Shown here: piece by piece, positions 18,373-28,176 of the stretch | Numbering within the stretch: the stretch's first letter is position 1 | Layout: every line of letters begins with the position of its first letter | From: Chryseobacterium arthrosphaerae | GTDB taxonomy: Bacteria; Bacteroidota; Bacteroidia; Flavobacteriales; Weeksellaceae | Length of the DNA stretch: 64,000 bases | Direction of reading: 5' to 3' | Assembly (NCBI RefSeq): GCF_001684965.1 | Contig: NZ_MAYG01000001.1 | Coordinates: 434,001 to 498,000 of the forward strand | Notes under the pieces: generated by a model | What the model was told of the DNA's origin: nothing | Database searches by the model: none | Seen by the model: the letters and a program-made list of their open reading frames with translations, nothing else | Position numbers and translations under genes: made by a program

Positions 18373-20304
18373 ATGAAAAAAATCTATCTCCTGCTGTTTG
18401 TTTCTTTATTATGCCAGCAGTTCTACGGGCAGAAACAAGGAGAAAATACGGATAAAAAAGGATTGCTTGAAAAAGAAAAAAAATCCTTTGCCCACAAAAT
18501 GAATGCGGGTAATACCAATCCCAACACCCTGAATTATGATCTGCAGTATCAGAGAATGGATGTCAGCCTGGATCCTGCAGTGTATAATATTTCCGGATCT
18601 GTAACTTCTCATTTTAAGCCCACTCAGAATATGGGAAGCATTTACTTTGACCTTTCCAATTCGTTGACGGTTTCCCAGGTAAAGTACCATGGAGCCAATA
18701 TCACCTCTTTTCAGCAATTGCCGACAAAGGAACTGAAGATTGATTTTCCGGCTTCTATTCCTGCCAATACTTTAGACTCTCTTACCATCTATTATTCCGG
18801 AGCTCCGGCTACAGCTGGCGGTGCCTTTACTACCGGGTCCCAGGGAGGAACTGCTGTTCTTTCCACGCTGAGTGAGCCTTATGGTGCACAAGACTGGTTT
18901 CCTACCAAACAGAGTCTGAATGATAAGATCGAAAAGTTTGATTTTAAAATTACAACTCCTCAAAACTACAGTGTGGCGGCTAATGGGAAACTGATGTCCG
19001 AAACTGCTCTCCCCAACAATAAGAAACTTACTTTCTGGAGAACAATGTATCCTACGGCAGCTTATCTGATAGCCCTGTCTATTACTAATTTTGTTGTGCT
19101 GAATGATACGATCGGAAATCCTCCTTTTCCTTTTGTGAACTATATCTATCCTTCCACTTCCGCAAACCCATCCAATATGACCGATATTGAATGGACCAAG
19201 CAGATTATGAATACTTTTGAAACCTATTTCGGGGCATATCCTTTCCGTAATGAAAAATACGGGCATATGCAGTATACTTACGGAGGCGGAATGGAGCATC
19301 AGACCATGTCTTCCATGGGAGGTTTTAATAAAACACTTATTGCTCATGAGCTGGCTCATCAGTGGTTTGGAGATAAAGTAACCTGCGGGGCATGGAATGA
19401 TATCTGGCTGAATGAAGGTTTTGCTACCTTTGGAGAACATGTGGCTTACGAGAAGCTGATCATGACCAATACGGAATTTTTAAATTATCTGAGAAGCCAG
19501 ATCGATTTTATTACGAGCAGTGCAGGAGGAAGTGTGTATGTTCCTGATTCCGGACTTTCGAGTGTCAACAGGATATTTGACAGCAGACTTTCCTATGCGA
19601 AAGGAGGTTATGTGCTGAGAATGATGAAATGGATCCTGGGAGATGCCGCTTTTTATCAGGCTCTTAAGGAATATCATGCAAGACCGGCTCTTGCCTACAA
19701 TTATGTAAGAACTTCAGATCTTAATGCTTCATTTCTTCAGTCTACAGGAAAAGATTTTACAGAATTTTTTAATGATTGGGTTACAGGCGAAGGGTATCCT
19801 ACTTACACGATAAGATGGCAGCAATCCGGCACTCAGACTTTATTTAAAGTTTCCCAGACACAGAGCAGTCCTACGGTCAGTTTTTTTGAAATGCCTTTGC
19901 CGGTAAAAGTAAACGGGACAGGTGGTGAAACTGCTTATTTTGTGCTTGATAATACCTCCAATAATCAATATTTTCCGCAGACTGTATCTTTCCCTATAGC
20001 AAGTGTACAGTTCAATTATGACTATCAGATTCTTGAAAAAAACTCTTCCGTTATCAAAGACAATACATTAAGTGTTTCATCCGTAGAAAAAGAAGATTTC
20101 GGCTTATATCCTAATCCGGCTAAGAATGAATTGTACCTTAAAGGTGTTAACAGGACTATAGATTTCTCAATTCATGCGATAGATGGAAAACTGGTAAGAA
20201 AAGGAAATTATCAGCCTGGGAAAGCAATTGGGATTTCAGAACTTGTTCCGGGAGCCTATATTTTTACGGTTGATGAGAAAAATATTAAGTTTATTAAGCA
20301 TTAG
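18373..20304 (+). CDS. M1-family metallopeptidase with T9SS sorting domain
   Basis: A 643-aa secreted aminopeptidase. Signal peptide 1-20 (ends FYGQ). The N-terminal beta domain is followed by the exopeptidase motif GGGMEH (304-309) and the zinc site HELAH (325-329) with Glu348 in NEGF, the HExxH-18-E arrangement. The last ~75 residues (from FGLYPNPAKNE, near 577) form a type A C-terminal sorting domain, so the type IX system should export it to the surface or medium. It ends at a perfect palindrome shared with the convergent gene. It probably feeds on external peptides. Confidence 0.93.
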   Translation: MKKIYLLLFVSLLCQQFYGQKQGENTDKKGLLEKEKKSFAHKMNAGNTNPNTLNYDLQYQRMDVSLDPAVYNISGSVTSHFKPTQNMGSIYFDLSNSLTVSQVKYHGANITSFQQLPTKELKIDFPASIPANTLDSLTIYYSGAPATAGGAFTTGSQGGTAVLSTLSEPYGAQDWFPTKQSLNDKIEKFDFKITTPQNYSVAANGKLMSETALPNNKKLTFWRTMYPTAAYLIALSITNFVVLNDTIGNPPFPFVNYIYPSTSANPSNMTDIEWTKQIMNTFETYFGAYPFRNEKYGHMQYTYGGGMEHQTMSSMGGFNKTLIAHELAHQWFGDKVTCGAWNDIWLNEGFATFGEHVAYEKLIMTNTEFLNYLRSQIDFITSSAGGSVYVPDSGLSSVNRIFDSRLSYAKGGYVLRMMKWILGDAAFYQALKEYHARPALAYNYVRTSDLNASFLQSTGKDFTEFFNDWVTGEGYPTYTIRWQQSGTQTLFKVSQTQSSPTVSFFEMPLPVKVNGTGGETAYFVLDNTSNNQYFPQTVSFPIASVQFNYDYQILEKNSSVIKDNTLSVSSVEKEDFGLYPNPAKNELYLKGVNRTIDFSIHAIDGKLVRKGNYQPGKAIGISELVPGAYIFTVDEKNIKFIKH

Positions 20305-20322
20305 AAATTGAAATATAACTTT

Positions 20323-20352
20323 AAAGAAGCTTTCAGATCTGAAAGCTTCTTT
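20323..20352. terminator. Perfect 30-bp palindromic bidirectional terminator
   Basis: AAAGAAGCTTTCAGA is followed directly by its exact reverse complement. The palindrome overlaps the last codons of the convergent JmjC-like gene and lies just after the M1 peptidase stop. Confidence 0.75.
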
Positions 20353-21217
20353 GTTTTCTGGCAGCTTTTGAACCTCTTTTCATAGCTGTTTTTACTTTGT
20401 ATCTGAACCATGTTTCTTTAAATAAGTGACGCATAAAGTTATCAAAATGCCTTGTAATTACCAGGTTTTTAAAGCCTCGCCATTTTTCAAGGGAGGTTGA
20501 TGGTAATGCTCTGACGGAAACCGAATAGCCTTCCGTGTCATACTGGATGTAATGCCACCAGCCGGAAGGAATATAAAGGGTTTCACCGGGGTGAAGAAGG
20601 GCTTCATAACCATTTAAATAGAGCAGAGCAGGATACTTTCTGTAATCGGGATCTTTGATCTGGGCCAGACTGTGAAAATTGTAAGGCAATTTGTACATCA
20701 GATCCGACTGCTCCCAGGGAAACAGCCATATTCTCTTGATTCCCTGAAACTGGGTAATAAAAACATGGGACATATCGATATCAATATGATTTCTGGTGAC
20801 AGAGCCTTCACCTCCAAAGAACATAAAAGGCAGCCATTTCAGTATTTTTCCTCCTGTTACATCATTGTATACGAGATCATTTTTAAGCTCGGGCCTTATT
20901 TTTAAAAGATTAAAAAGAAAAAGTCTGTGCTCGGTAGGGGTGGTTTTGATCAGATCAAGATATTCTGAAAATTTAGTCCGGGTGACGGGATCGCTGGCCA
21001 CTTTATCCAGGGAGTCGAGTTCGTTGCCGTATACATTCACAATCTCATCTCCGGCAATTTCTTTAAAATAATCATAATTCCACTTTTTAAAAGCAGGACT
21101 TTCGGGACTTACAAAATCTTCAAGAATGACGGGAAGCCTTGGTTTCATATAGCTTCTGATAAAGTTTTCTGAATGTATTGTATGAATTTTCTGTACCGGC
21201 TTTAATCTCATGCTCAC
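20333..21217 (-). CDS. Cupin-8/JmjC-like 2-oxoglutarate oxygenase
   Basis: A 294-aa cytosolic protein with the double-stranded beta-helix of the JmjC/cupin-8 group. The iron ligands are visible as His144-x-Asp146 (in RNHIDID) and His222 (in SGWWHY), and PSGWWH is the usual distal strand. Family members hydroxylate protein or RNA side chains with Fe(II) and 2-oxoglutarate; the target here is unknown. The C-terminal 70 residues are basic (ending RGSKAARKQRSF), which could help bind nucleic acid or ribosomes. This is inference. Confidence 0.85.
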   Translation of the reverse strand: MSMRLKPVQKIHTIHSENFIRSYMKPRLPVILEDFVSPESPAFKKWNYDYFKEIAGDEIVNVYGNELDSLDKVASDPVTRTKFSEYLDLIKTTPTEHRLFLFNLLKIRPELKNDLVYNDVTGGKILKWLPFMFFGGEGSVTRNHIDIDMSHVFITQFQGIKRIWLFPWEQSDLMYKLPYNFHSLAQIKDPDYRKYPALLYLNGYEALLHPGETLYIPSGWWHYIQYDTEGYSVSVRALPSTSLEKWRGFKNLVITRHFDNFMRHLFKETWFRYKVKTAMKRGSKAARKQRSFQI

Positions 21218-21369
21218 AAATTTTAAACAAATATAAATATTATCCTACTAAATTTATAGACTAATAATGTTAAAACTGAACACAGGATCAAATTTTTAGA
21301 ATTAAACTTATAAAAGGTTTTATTTTACTGCCTTTTTAGTAAATTAGCACATCTAAAAAATAACGAAAA

Positions 21370-22566
21370 ATGATCTCTGAAAAATACCTTCAACATTTAC
21401 AGAATGAACTTCAGAATATTGAGAATGACGGACTTTACAAAAGAGAAAGAATCATCACTTCTCAGCAGAGTGCAGAAATAGAAGCAAACGGGAAAAAGCT
21501 TCTGAACTTCTGTGCAAACAATTATCTGGGATTATCCAACAATCCGGAAGTGATGAAAGCTTCCCAGGATATGATCCAGTCTCACGGATACGGGATGTCT
21601 TCTGTTCGTTTTATCTGCGGAACTCAGGATATTCACAAAGAACTGGAGAAAAAAATTGCTGATTTCTTAGGTCTTGAAGACACGATCCTTTATGCAGCTG
21701 CTTTTGATGCAAACGGTGGTGTTTTTGAACCTTTATTCACCGAAGAGGATGCTATTATTTCAGATGAACTGAATCACGCTTCCATCATTGACGGGGTTCG
21801 TCTTTGTAAAGCCGCAAGATACAGATATAAAAACAATGATATGGCGGATCTGGAAGCCCAGCTGATCGCAGCTTCTGAAAAGAACCACCGTTTCAAAATT
21901 ATCGTTACAGACGGTGTTTTCTCTATGGACGGTATTGTTGCCGATCTGAAAGGAGTATGTGACCTTGCAGACAAATATGATGCTTTGGTAATGGTGGATG
22001 ATTCCCACGCAACAGGTTTCATCGGGAAAACTGGCCGTGGTACTCATGAGGCTAATGAAGTAATGGGTAGGGTAGATATCATCACTTCTACATTAGGAAA
22101 AGCGCTGGGAGGTGCTTTGGGAGGATTTACTTCCGGTAAAAAAGAGATCATCGATATGCTGAGACAGCGTTCAAGACCTTATCTGTTCTCAAACTCTCTG
22201 GCGCCGGGAATCGTAGGGGCTGCTTTGAAAGTATTGGACATGATTTCTGATGATACCACGCTTCGTGATAAAGTAATGGAAAATGCAGACTATTTCAGAA
22301 CGGAAATGAAAGCGAAAGGGTTTGATATCCCGGACGGAGATGCTGCTATTGTACCGGTAATGCTTTATGATGCGCCACTTTCTCAGAAAATGGCAGAAAA
22401 ACTGATGGATGAAGGAATCTATGTCATCGGATTCTTCTATCCTGTAGTTCCGAAAGGAAAGGCAAGAATCAGAGTACAGCTTTCTGCTGCTCACACAAAA
22501 GAACATTTGGATAAAGCCATTGCTGCTTTTGAAAAAGTAGGAAAAGAACTGGGCGTGATCTCTTAA
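21370..22566 (+). CDS. kbl: Glycine C-acetyltransferase (2-amino-3-ketobutyrate CoA ligase)
   Basis: A 398-aa PLP enzyme of the alpha-oxoamine synthase family. It splits 2-amino-3-ketobutyrate with CoA into glycine and acetyl-CoA, the second step of threonine catabolism. The PLP lysine is Lys244 in [10 protein letters not shown], and the cofactor-binding aspartate lies in MVDDSHATG (208-216). The length and the opening residues match E. coli Kbl. Threonine dehydrogenase (tdh) is not adjacent. A hairpin terminator follows at 22595-22633. Confidence 0.94.
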   Translation: MISEKYLQHLQNELQNIENDGLYKRERIITSQQSAEIEANGKKLLNFCANNYLGLSNNPEVMKASQDMIQSHGYGMSSVRFICGTQDIHKELEKKIADFLGLEDTILYAAAFDANGGVFEPLFTEEDAIISDELNHASIIDGVRLCKAARYRYKNNDMADLEAQLIAASEKNHRFKIIVTDGVFSMDGIVADLKGVCDLADKYDALVMVDDSHATGFIGKTGRGTHEANEVMGRVDIITSTLGKALGGALGGFTSGKKEIIDMLRQRSRPYLFSNSLAPGIVGAALKVLDMISDDTTLRDKVMENADYFRTEMKAKGFDIPDGDAAIVPVMLYDAPLSQKMAEKLMDEGIYVIGFFYPVVPKGKARIRVQLSAAHTKEHLDKAIAAFEKVGKELGVIS

Positions 22567-22594
22567 GATAAAAAACGTTTTACAGTATAGAATA

Positions 22595-22633
22595 AAAACA
22601 GGATTTCTCATATTAGAGAAATCCTGTTTTTTT
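22595..22633 (+). terminator. Rho-independent terminator of kbl
   Basis: A long stem (ACAGGATTTCTC with GAGAAATCCTGT) and a 6-nt loop, followed by a run of T residues. Confidence 0.8.
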
Positions 22634-22852
22634 ATGAGAAAAATATTCATTACCAGATCAACCGGCATCAGGAAAGACGGATTGGGCTTGAAATTTCAAG
22701 ATGAGCATCATGAAATACATTGTAAAATATATCAGGGGTAAAATGATTGATGCAATTACTTTTAATCATTGAATTAATACCGTTAAAAAAGTGCTATTGG
22801 TGGATATTATGAAATACATTATATTCGAAACATTAATTCTAATAGCCATTTT

Positions 22853-23503
22853 GTGAAAAAATATTTACTCCTTTCTATTTTTTTCAGCTTTTTTGAAACA
22901 GCTTACGCTCAATCTGAGGATTACAAATCCATACTTACTGTAAGTGCTTTTGCTCCTTTTCGTGACCAACGCTATAATATAGGGTATATGCGGAAAATAA
23001 ATGAAAGATGGTGGGTTGGAACCGAATTGGCATACGGAACCGACAAAATAACTCCTGTACATATCAGTAATTTTGAAGGGAAAAACCGGATTTTCGAGAT
23101 AAAACCGGAAGTTTATTACAGCCTGGCACCTCATTCCAAATTAAAACATTTTGTATCTGCAGAAGTTTTTTATTTACATCAAACCGGAAAAAATATTTCA
23201 GGAAAATATTATGACGAAAATGAGGTATATTATTCTTTCAGTTCAGCAGATTATAAAAGAACCAAATACGGATTAAATATCAACTACAGCATTCTGCTTC
23301 ATAAGGAGTCTTCATGGTTTGGCTTTATGCCGAAAATTGGCATTGGTCTCAGACAGAAAAATGTTTCTTATACCAATATGATAGGAAAGGAAGAAGATTA
23401 TGCTCCTGTAGACGGTCTTCCTTTTGATTATCATTCCAATCGGCAGGGTTCCAATCTTCGTTTCAATTTTAATGTTGATATGAAATTCATTTTCAAATTC
23501 TAA
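22853..23503 (+). CDS. Hypothetical outer-membrane beta-barrel-like protein
   Basis: A 216-aa exported protein. Translation begins at GTG (22853); the resulting first 20 residues (MKKYLLLSIF, ending TAYAQ) make a standard signal peptide, which supports this start. The mature part alternates hydrophobic and polar residues, is rich in Tyr, Phe and Lys, and ends in Phe, as expected for a small outer-membrane beta-barrel of the porin-family type common in flavobacteria. No ligand or function can be given. It is monocistronic. Confidence 0.75.
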   Translation: MKKYLLLSIFFSFFETAYAQSEDYKSILTVSAFAPFRDQRYNIGYMRKINERWWVGTELAYGTDKITPVHISNFEGKNRIFEIKPEVYYSLAPHSKLKHFVSAEVFYLHQTGKNISGKYYDENEVYYSFSSADYKRTKYGLNINYSILLHKESSWFGFMPKIGIGLRQKNVSYTNMIGKEEDYAPVDGLPFDYHSNRQGSNLRFNFNVDMKFIFKF

Positions 23504-23572
23504 AAAATATTTAATCTTTATTATTTTAAGCTAAAGATTTTAGATTAAATTCTCTTTTTTTCCGAAATAAAC

Positions 23573-23580
23573 TATCTTTG
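23573..23580 (+). promoter_or_regulatory. Bacteroidota -7 box before the hemJ-like gene
   Basis: TATCTTTG matches TAnnTTTG, 16 bp upstream of the ATG. No clear -33 TTG is visible at the right distance. Confidence 0.5.
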
Positions 23581-23596
23581 CAAACAAATTTTTAGG

Positions 23597-24148
23597 ATGC
23601 TGTATACCGTCATCAAAGCTTTGCATATTATTTTTATGGTAAGTTACTTTGCGGGAATTTTTTATCTCGTAAGGATTTTCGTTTACTATAAAGACACCGA
23701 TGAATTTCCGGAAGAAAAGAAAAGAATTCTCAGAGAGCAGTATACCTTTATGGCCAGAAGGCTGTGGAATATTATTACGGTTCCGGCGGGGGTAATTATG
23801 GCGGTTTGCGGACTCGTTATGATCTTTTTGAATCCGGGGCTGATGAAAATGGGATGGTTTCACATGAAGCTGACTTTTCTGATCGGGCTGGCAGCGTATC
23901 ATTACTGGTGCTGGAAAAAGGTCCTTCAATTAAAAGACATCAACGGAAGTACATTGCCCATTGCCAATATCAAACTGAGACAGGCAAATGAAATTGCAAC
24001 ATTCATCCTGTTCCTGGTGGTATTTACCGTGATCCTGAAATCTATGGTCATTGAATATTGGTGGCAATTAATCACAGGATTTTTCGTTCTTGTATTTCTG
24101 ATCATGATGACAGTGAAACTTGTAAATAAAAACAAAAAAAACAAATAA
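23597..24148 (+). CDS. HemJ/CopD-like membrane protein (putative protoporphyrinogen IX oxidase)
   Basis: A 183-aa protein with four or five membrane helices. The N-terminal helix carries His10 in KALHIIFMVSYFAG, and the next conserved block (LWNIITVPAGVIM, then GWFHMKL) matches the HemJ/UPF0093 family. HemJ proteins oxidise protoporphyrinogen IX late in heme synthesis. Databases often label the same proteins CopD family, so the precise role is not certain. It stands 53 bp before gldF but is probably a separate unit. Confidence 0.7.
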   Translation: MLYTVIKALHIIFMVSYFAGIFYLVRIFVYYKDTDEFPEEKKRILREQYTFMARRLWNIITVPAGVIMAVCGLVMIFLNPGLMKMGWFHMKLTFLIGLAAYHYWCWKKVLQLKDINGSTLPIANIKLRQANEIATFILFLVVFTVILKSMVIEYWWQLITGFFVLVFLIMMTVKLVNKNKKNK

Positions 24149-24201
24149 TTGTGGAGCAGGGGGTATCTCATATGCAGCCTGCTACATTTTACTAAAAAAC
24201 T

Positions 24202-24930
24202 ATGATTGCAATTTTAAAGAAAGAACTTTGGAGTTACTTCGGAAACTGGAGCGCATGGGTAATCATTGCAGCATTCAGTCTGATCGCCACTCTTTTTCTG
24301 TTCTTTTTCGACAACGATTCTAATATTTTTGAGATCGGGATGGCATCTTTGCAGAGCTATTTCGTATTGGTTCCATGGCTGCTGATGTTCATTATTCCGG
24401 CCCTTTCGATGAAAACTTTTGCGGAAGAGCAGCAGACGGGAACATTAAACTGGCTTTTTTCACAACCTTTAAAGGTATCAGATCTGGTGACAGGAAAATT
24501 CCTTTCCGTATGGATTGTAGGTATTTTATGCCTGATTCCGTCTTTGATCTACCTTTATACGGTGTATGTGCTGGGAGTTCCTGCCGGGAATATTGATCTT
24601 GGAATGACGTTCGGAAGTTATATAGGACTGATTATTTTAATTGCAGCTTTTTCAGCAGTGGGAATTCTGGCATCTTCATTATCCCAGAACCAGATCATGG
24701 CTTACCTGTTGGGCGTTTTTATGTGCTTCATCATGTATTTCGGAATTGAGCAGCTGGCCAGTTATAAACTTTTGGGCGGTGCAGACTTTATTCTTCAGAA
24801 TATAGGCTTTTACCAGCACTTCTTAGGTTTTACCAGAGGACTTGTAGATTTCAAAGATGTGGCTTACTTCATTCTGGTTATCGGGGCTTCCTTAGTATTG
24901 TCGAATCATTTCATTAACAAAAAGAAGTAG
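24202..24930 (+). CDS. gldF: Gliding motility ABC transporter permease GldF
   Basis: A 242-aa ABC-2-type permease with six membrane helices and the expected cytoplasmic loop (FAEEQQTGTLNWLFSQPL). The length matches Flavobacterium johnsoniae GldF. GldF works with GldG and the ATPase GldA, which is not in this window. The next gene, 4 bp away, is gldG, the pairing typical of gliding Bacteroidota. Confidence 0.92.
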   Translation: MIAILKKELWSYFGNWSAWVIIAAFSLIATLFLFFFDNDSNIFEIGMASLQSYFVLVPWLLMFIIPALSMKTFAEEQQTGTLNWLFSQPLKVSDLVTGKFLSVWIVGILCLIPSLIYLYTVYVLGVPAGNIDLGMTFGSYIGLIILIAAFSAVGILASSLSQNQIMAYLLGVFMCFIMYFGIEQLASYKLLGGADFILQNIGFYQHFLGFTRGLVDFKDVAYFILVIGASLVLSNHFINKKK

Positions 24931-24934
24931 AATT

Positions 24935-26605
24935 ATGAAGAAGTTCAATGCTAAATCTCCATTGGGAATTTTCCTGTTTGCCATTCTTCCTTTAGTTATT
25001 ATCCTGGCCTATTCGGGGATCAGATTAGATTTAACAAAAGAAAAGAGATATACCCTTTCCGACAGTACCATTAAAGTACTGGAATCCGTAAAAAAACCTT
25101 TGACGGTTGAAGTATATCTGGAAGGTGACTTTCCGGCAAGCTTTAAGCAGCTTCAGAGTGAAACGAAATTCATGCTTGAAGAATTCAGAAAGATCAATCC
25201 GAAGATCGACTTTAAATTTATTGATCCCATCAAAACAAAAATGTCTCAGGATACCCTGATGGCAATGGGAATGCAGCCGTCGATTCTGCCGGATGTAAAA
25301 GACGGAAAAATTTCACAGATCACCCTGTTCCCGTATGCGGTTATCAAACATGGAAATGATGGGGTTTCGATACCTCTGGTAGTACAGCAGGCGGGAATTG
25401 ATGCCGACCAGCAGCTTACAAGATCTATTGAAGGACTGGAATATAACCTTGTTTCAAACATTAAAAACATCGCTGCTGATAAGAGAAAAAAAGTGGGAAT
25501 CCTGGTTAATCATGATGAATTGAATCCTGATGAATTCCAGGGATTTGTACAGCTGGCTATGGAGAACTATGATGCCGGACCTGTTATTCCTAAAAATCAG
25601 ACTGAGCTTTCACTGGAAGACGTTCCTTTGCTGAAGCAGATGAGCGCTTTGGTTATTGCTAAACCGAGAAAAGCTTTTACTGATAATGAAAAGGTAATTC
25701 TTGACCAGTACATCATGAACGGCGGCAAGACCCTTTGGATGATTGATGCGGTAAATGCTGAAATGGATACCCTGACAAGAGCTAAAAAAGTAATGCCTTT
25801 TCCTGTTGATATCAATATGACAGACTTTTTCTTTAATTATGGGATAAGAATTAATCCAGCCCTGGTAAAAGATGTTAAAAAGTTTGCTTTATTAAGACTG
25901 GTAACGGGAGAGGTAAGCGGAAATCCGCAGTATACAAGCTTACCATGGCCGTATTATCCGCTTGGTATTGCTGAAGATAATAATCCGGTTACTAAAAATA
26001 TCAATCCTGTAAAATTTGAATTCCCGACTTCCATTGATACTTTGGGAGGAAGAAAGAATATCAGAACAAAAGTTCTTTTCGAATCCAGTGAAAGAACATT
26101 ATTGAAACAGGTCCCGAATTATGTAGACCTGAAAGAAATTGCAAGTGTAGACAGCCTTGGGCAAATGGAAAAGCCAAGCACCCCTAAGATCTTCGCCGTG
26201 GCTTTGGAAGGGAAATTCAATTCCGCTTACGCTTCAAGGATTGAAAGAAAATCGTATCCTGGATTCAAAACATCAAGCCCGGAGAATAAAATGATCGTGA
26301 TTGCAGACGGAGATGTGGGAAGAAATAAAGTGATCAAAGGAAAACCGCTTCCATTAGGAGTAGATCTTCTGACCAACGAACAGTTTGGAAACGAACAGTT
26401 CCTTCGAAATGCTTTGGATTATCTTTTGGATGACAGCAATCTGATGGAGCTGAGAAACAGAAATATAGAAGAAAGACTTCTGGACAGACAAAGAATTACC
26501 GAAGAAAAATCAAACTGGCAGTGGCTGAATTTATTGCTTCCGCTGGCGATTATCGGATTGATTGGAGGATTGTTCTTCTGGTTGAGAAAGAAAAAGTTTG
26601 GATAG
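24935..26605 (+). CDS. gldG: Gliding motility ABC transporter component GldG
   Basis: A 556-aa protein with one membrane helix near the N-terminus (about 7-27) and one at the C-terminus (about 530-550), joined by a large periplasmic region. RLDLTKEKRYTLSDST after the first helix is the family hallmark of the GldG/IFT52-like group. It starts 4 bp after gldF. The pair helps gliding and is found even in non-gliding Chryseobacterium, so motility cannot be assumed. Confidence 0.92.
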   Translation: MKKFNAKSPLGIFLFAILPLVIILAYSGIRLDLTKEKRYTLSDSTIKVLESVKKPLTVEVYLEGDFPASFKQLQSETKFMLEEFRKINPKIDFKFIDPIKTKMSQDTLMAMGMQPSILPDVKDGKISQITLFPYAVIKHGNDGVSIPLVVQQAGIDADQQLTRSIEGLEYNLVSNIKNIAADKRKKVGILVNHDELNPDEFQGFVQLAMENYDAGPVIPKNQTELSLEDVPLLKQMSALVIAKPRKAFTDNEKVILDQYIMNGGKTLWMIDAVNAEMDTLTRAKKVMPFPVDINMTDFFFNYGIRINPALVKDVKKFALLRLVTGEVSGNPQYTSLPWPYYPLGIAEDNNPVTKNINPVKFEFPTSIDTLGGRKNIRTKVLFESSERTLLKQVPNYVDLKEIASVDSLGQMEKPSTPKIFAVALEGKFNSAYASRIERKSYPGFKTSSPENKMIVIADGDVGRNKVIKGKPLPLGVDLLTNEQFGNEQFLRNALDYLLDDSNLMELRNRNIEERLLDRQRITEEKSNWQWLNLLLPLAIIGLIGGLFFWLRKKKFG

Positions 26606-26685
26606 AAAAGTATCCGCATGAATCTGTCAGCTTTATTGTAAGCCATAATACTTAAAAATAACTCGTGCATTTGTGGCACATCATA

Positions 26686-26716
26686 AAAAAAGAGACGCTC
26701 ATGAGCGTCTCTTTTT
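26686..26716. terminator. Bidirectional terminator after gldG
   Basis: The palindrome AGAGACGCTC-ATGAGCGTCTCT is flanked by A and T runs, between gldG (+) and the convergent hypothetical gene (-). Confidence 0.8.
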
Positions 26717-26834
26717 GTAAGCGGTTATACCAATGTATGTTTTTGCGATCGTTACTTGTGTAATCCGGTCTTAGATCAGAACCTGTAAATAAAAAGAGAG
26801 TGTAAGCCCCCTCTGTTTCAATATTCGATCCTGT

Positions 26835-27230
26835 TTATTTGCCGGCCAGAAGTGAATGTAACTTTTCTAAAACCACATCCTTATAAAGATCCAGTTTAGA
26901 AGTAATATTGCTGGAATAGACAAGATCTGCAGTTTTTGTCTGTTGGCTGTTCATACCGAACTTTGAATTACTGTTTCGTACAGCCTTGTAAAACTCATCC
27001 TGATTGTAAATCAGCATCGCATTAACATTACTTTCACCCAATTCTTTTTCATTCTGTAAAATAGAGCTCTTCATTTCCAGATAATACTTTTTCTGGAGAT
27101 CCAAAATAGGATTGCTGTAGCTTTCAGGAGCCGAATTATAGATTTCTACAAACTTTTTTTCTTTCTTAACCTGTGCACAGATCACCGTGAATGAAAGAAT
27201 AACAGACAGGAAACATATTATTTTTTTCAT
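26835..27230 (-). CDS. Hypothetical secreted protein
   Basis: A 131-aa protein with a Sec signal (1-20, ending VICAQ). The mature part is helical, charged and rich in Lys, Glu, Asn and Ser, with no cysteine. I recognise no domain. It is monocistronic. Confidence 0.65.
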   Translation of the reverse strand: MKKIICFLSVILSFTVICAQVKKEKKFVEIYNSAPESYSNPILDLQKKYYLEMKSSILQNEKELGESNVNAMLIYNQDEFYKAVRNSNSKFGMNSQQTKTADLVYSSNITSKLDLYKDVVLEKLHSLLAGK

Positions 27231-27317
27231 GATTACAAGGTTTTGTAGTTGTACTCTAAGATATTGAATTTAAATGATATGAATCTATTTTTTTGAGGAA
27301 TTGTTTATGTTTTGAAA

Positions 27318-28136
27318 TCAGTGTTCCAGTACCGGAATAATGTGTTCCCATTTCAGTTCTCTGGCATAGTCAAGAGCGGTTTTCCCTTTTCCGGAAAGTA
27401 CGTTTTTATCAGCTCCTGCATCCAGTGCGGCCTGCACAATGGTGAGATTTCCGGCGATGGTCTCTCTGTGAAGCAGCGTTAGTCCGTCCTCATCCGCATG
27501 AAGGAGTTCATCAGGATTCTGCTGTAAAAATTCAATAAATTTTTCCTTCATATTTTTGCTCATCGGATGTTCGATAAGGTTCTCCGGATTCTCTTTTTGG
27601 TTATTGACTACCTGAATATCATTATAGTCCCCGAAATCCAGCTGCCAGGCATCATCATGCTCTTTTCTTTCCGGATCAGACATATCGGCCCGCATCTTTT
27701 GAATGGTAAATCCTCCGTATGTTTTAGGGAGAACAGGCTTGGAGGACGAAAATAATTTAGAAAGGCCTTTAGACTGTGGTACACTTGGGGTGATCGCAAA
27801 AAGCCAGTCGGTGAGATGGCTCAGTGGAATTTCAACATAATCGCCCACCTGTATGTTTTGGAGGCTGTGAGGTTCGTTGATCAGGTAACCCTTAACGTTT
27901 TCACCGTCAAAAGCCACTTCATTGATCCACATATGTTCTGCCAGGCTTTCCCCGGTTTCCGCATCCTGTTCCTCAAAAAGGGTTTTTACACAGGCTACAT
28001 CAAGGCCGGGAATAATTCTTCTATATTCCCATGACTGCTCACGCCAGAAATATTTAAAAGTTTCCTGAGCCTTTTGATAGGCTTTAAGCATGTCAGGATC
28101 ACTGCCGTCTGCAAAAAAAATTGAGTTGCTTTCCAT
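27318..28136 (-). CDS. DUF2314 and ankyrin-repeat protein
   Basis: Starting at the ATG at 28136, the protein has 272 residues. A longer in-frame start (28334) would run 158 bp into the upstream gene and adds a meaningless 66 residues. Residues about 15-120 resemble DUF2314 (YFWREQSWEYRRIIPGLD, then EHMWINEV and GDYVEIPLSHLTDW). Residues about 210-272 form two ankyrin repeats (DGLTLLHRETIAGN and GKTALDYAREL). The mix suggests an intracellular protein-binding role. Such proteins are often found as toxin-immunity partners, but no toxin is seen here. It is co-directional with the gene 40 bp upstream. Confidence 0.75.
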   Translation of the reverse strand: MESNSIFFADGSDPDMLKAYQKAQETFKYFWREQSWEYRRIIPGLDVACVKTLFEEQDAETGESLAEHMWINEVAFDGENVKGYLINEPHSLQNIQVGDYVEIPLSHLTDWLFAITPSVPQSKGLSKLFSSSKPVLPKTYGGFTIQKMRADMSDPERKEHDDAWQLDFGDYNDIQVVNNQKENPENLIEHPMSKNMKEKFIEFLQQNPDELLHADEDGLTLLHRETIAGNLTIVQAALDAGADKNVLSGKGKTALDYARELKWEHIIPVLEH

Positions 28137-28176
28137 AAAAAAAAATGTGGTTAGATAATAAGGTGTGTTGAAAGGG

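Noticed and set aside
18772..19440. Long minus-strand frame inside the M1 peptidase gene
   Set aside because: Shadow frame; the plus strand encodes the HELAH zinc site and a complete peptidase.
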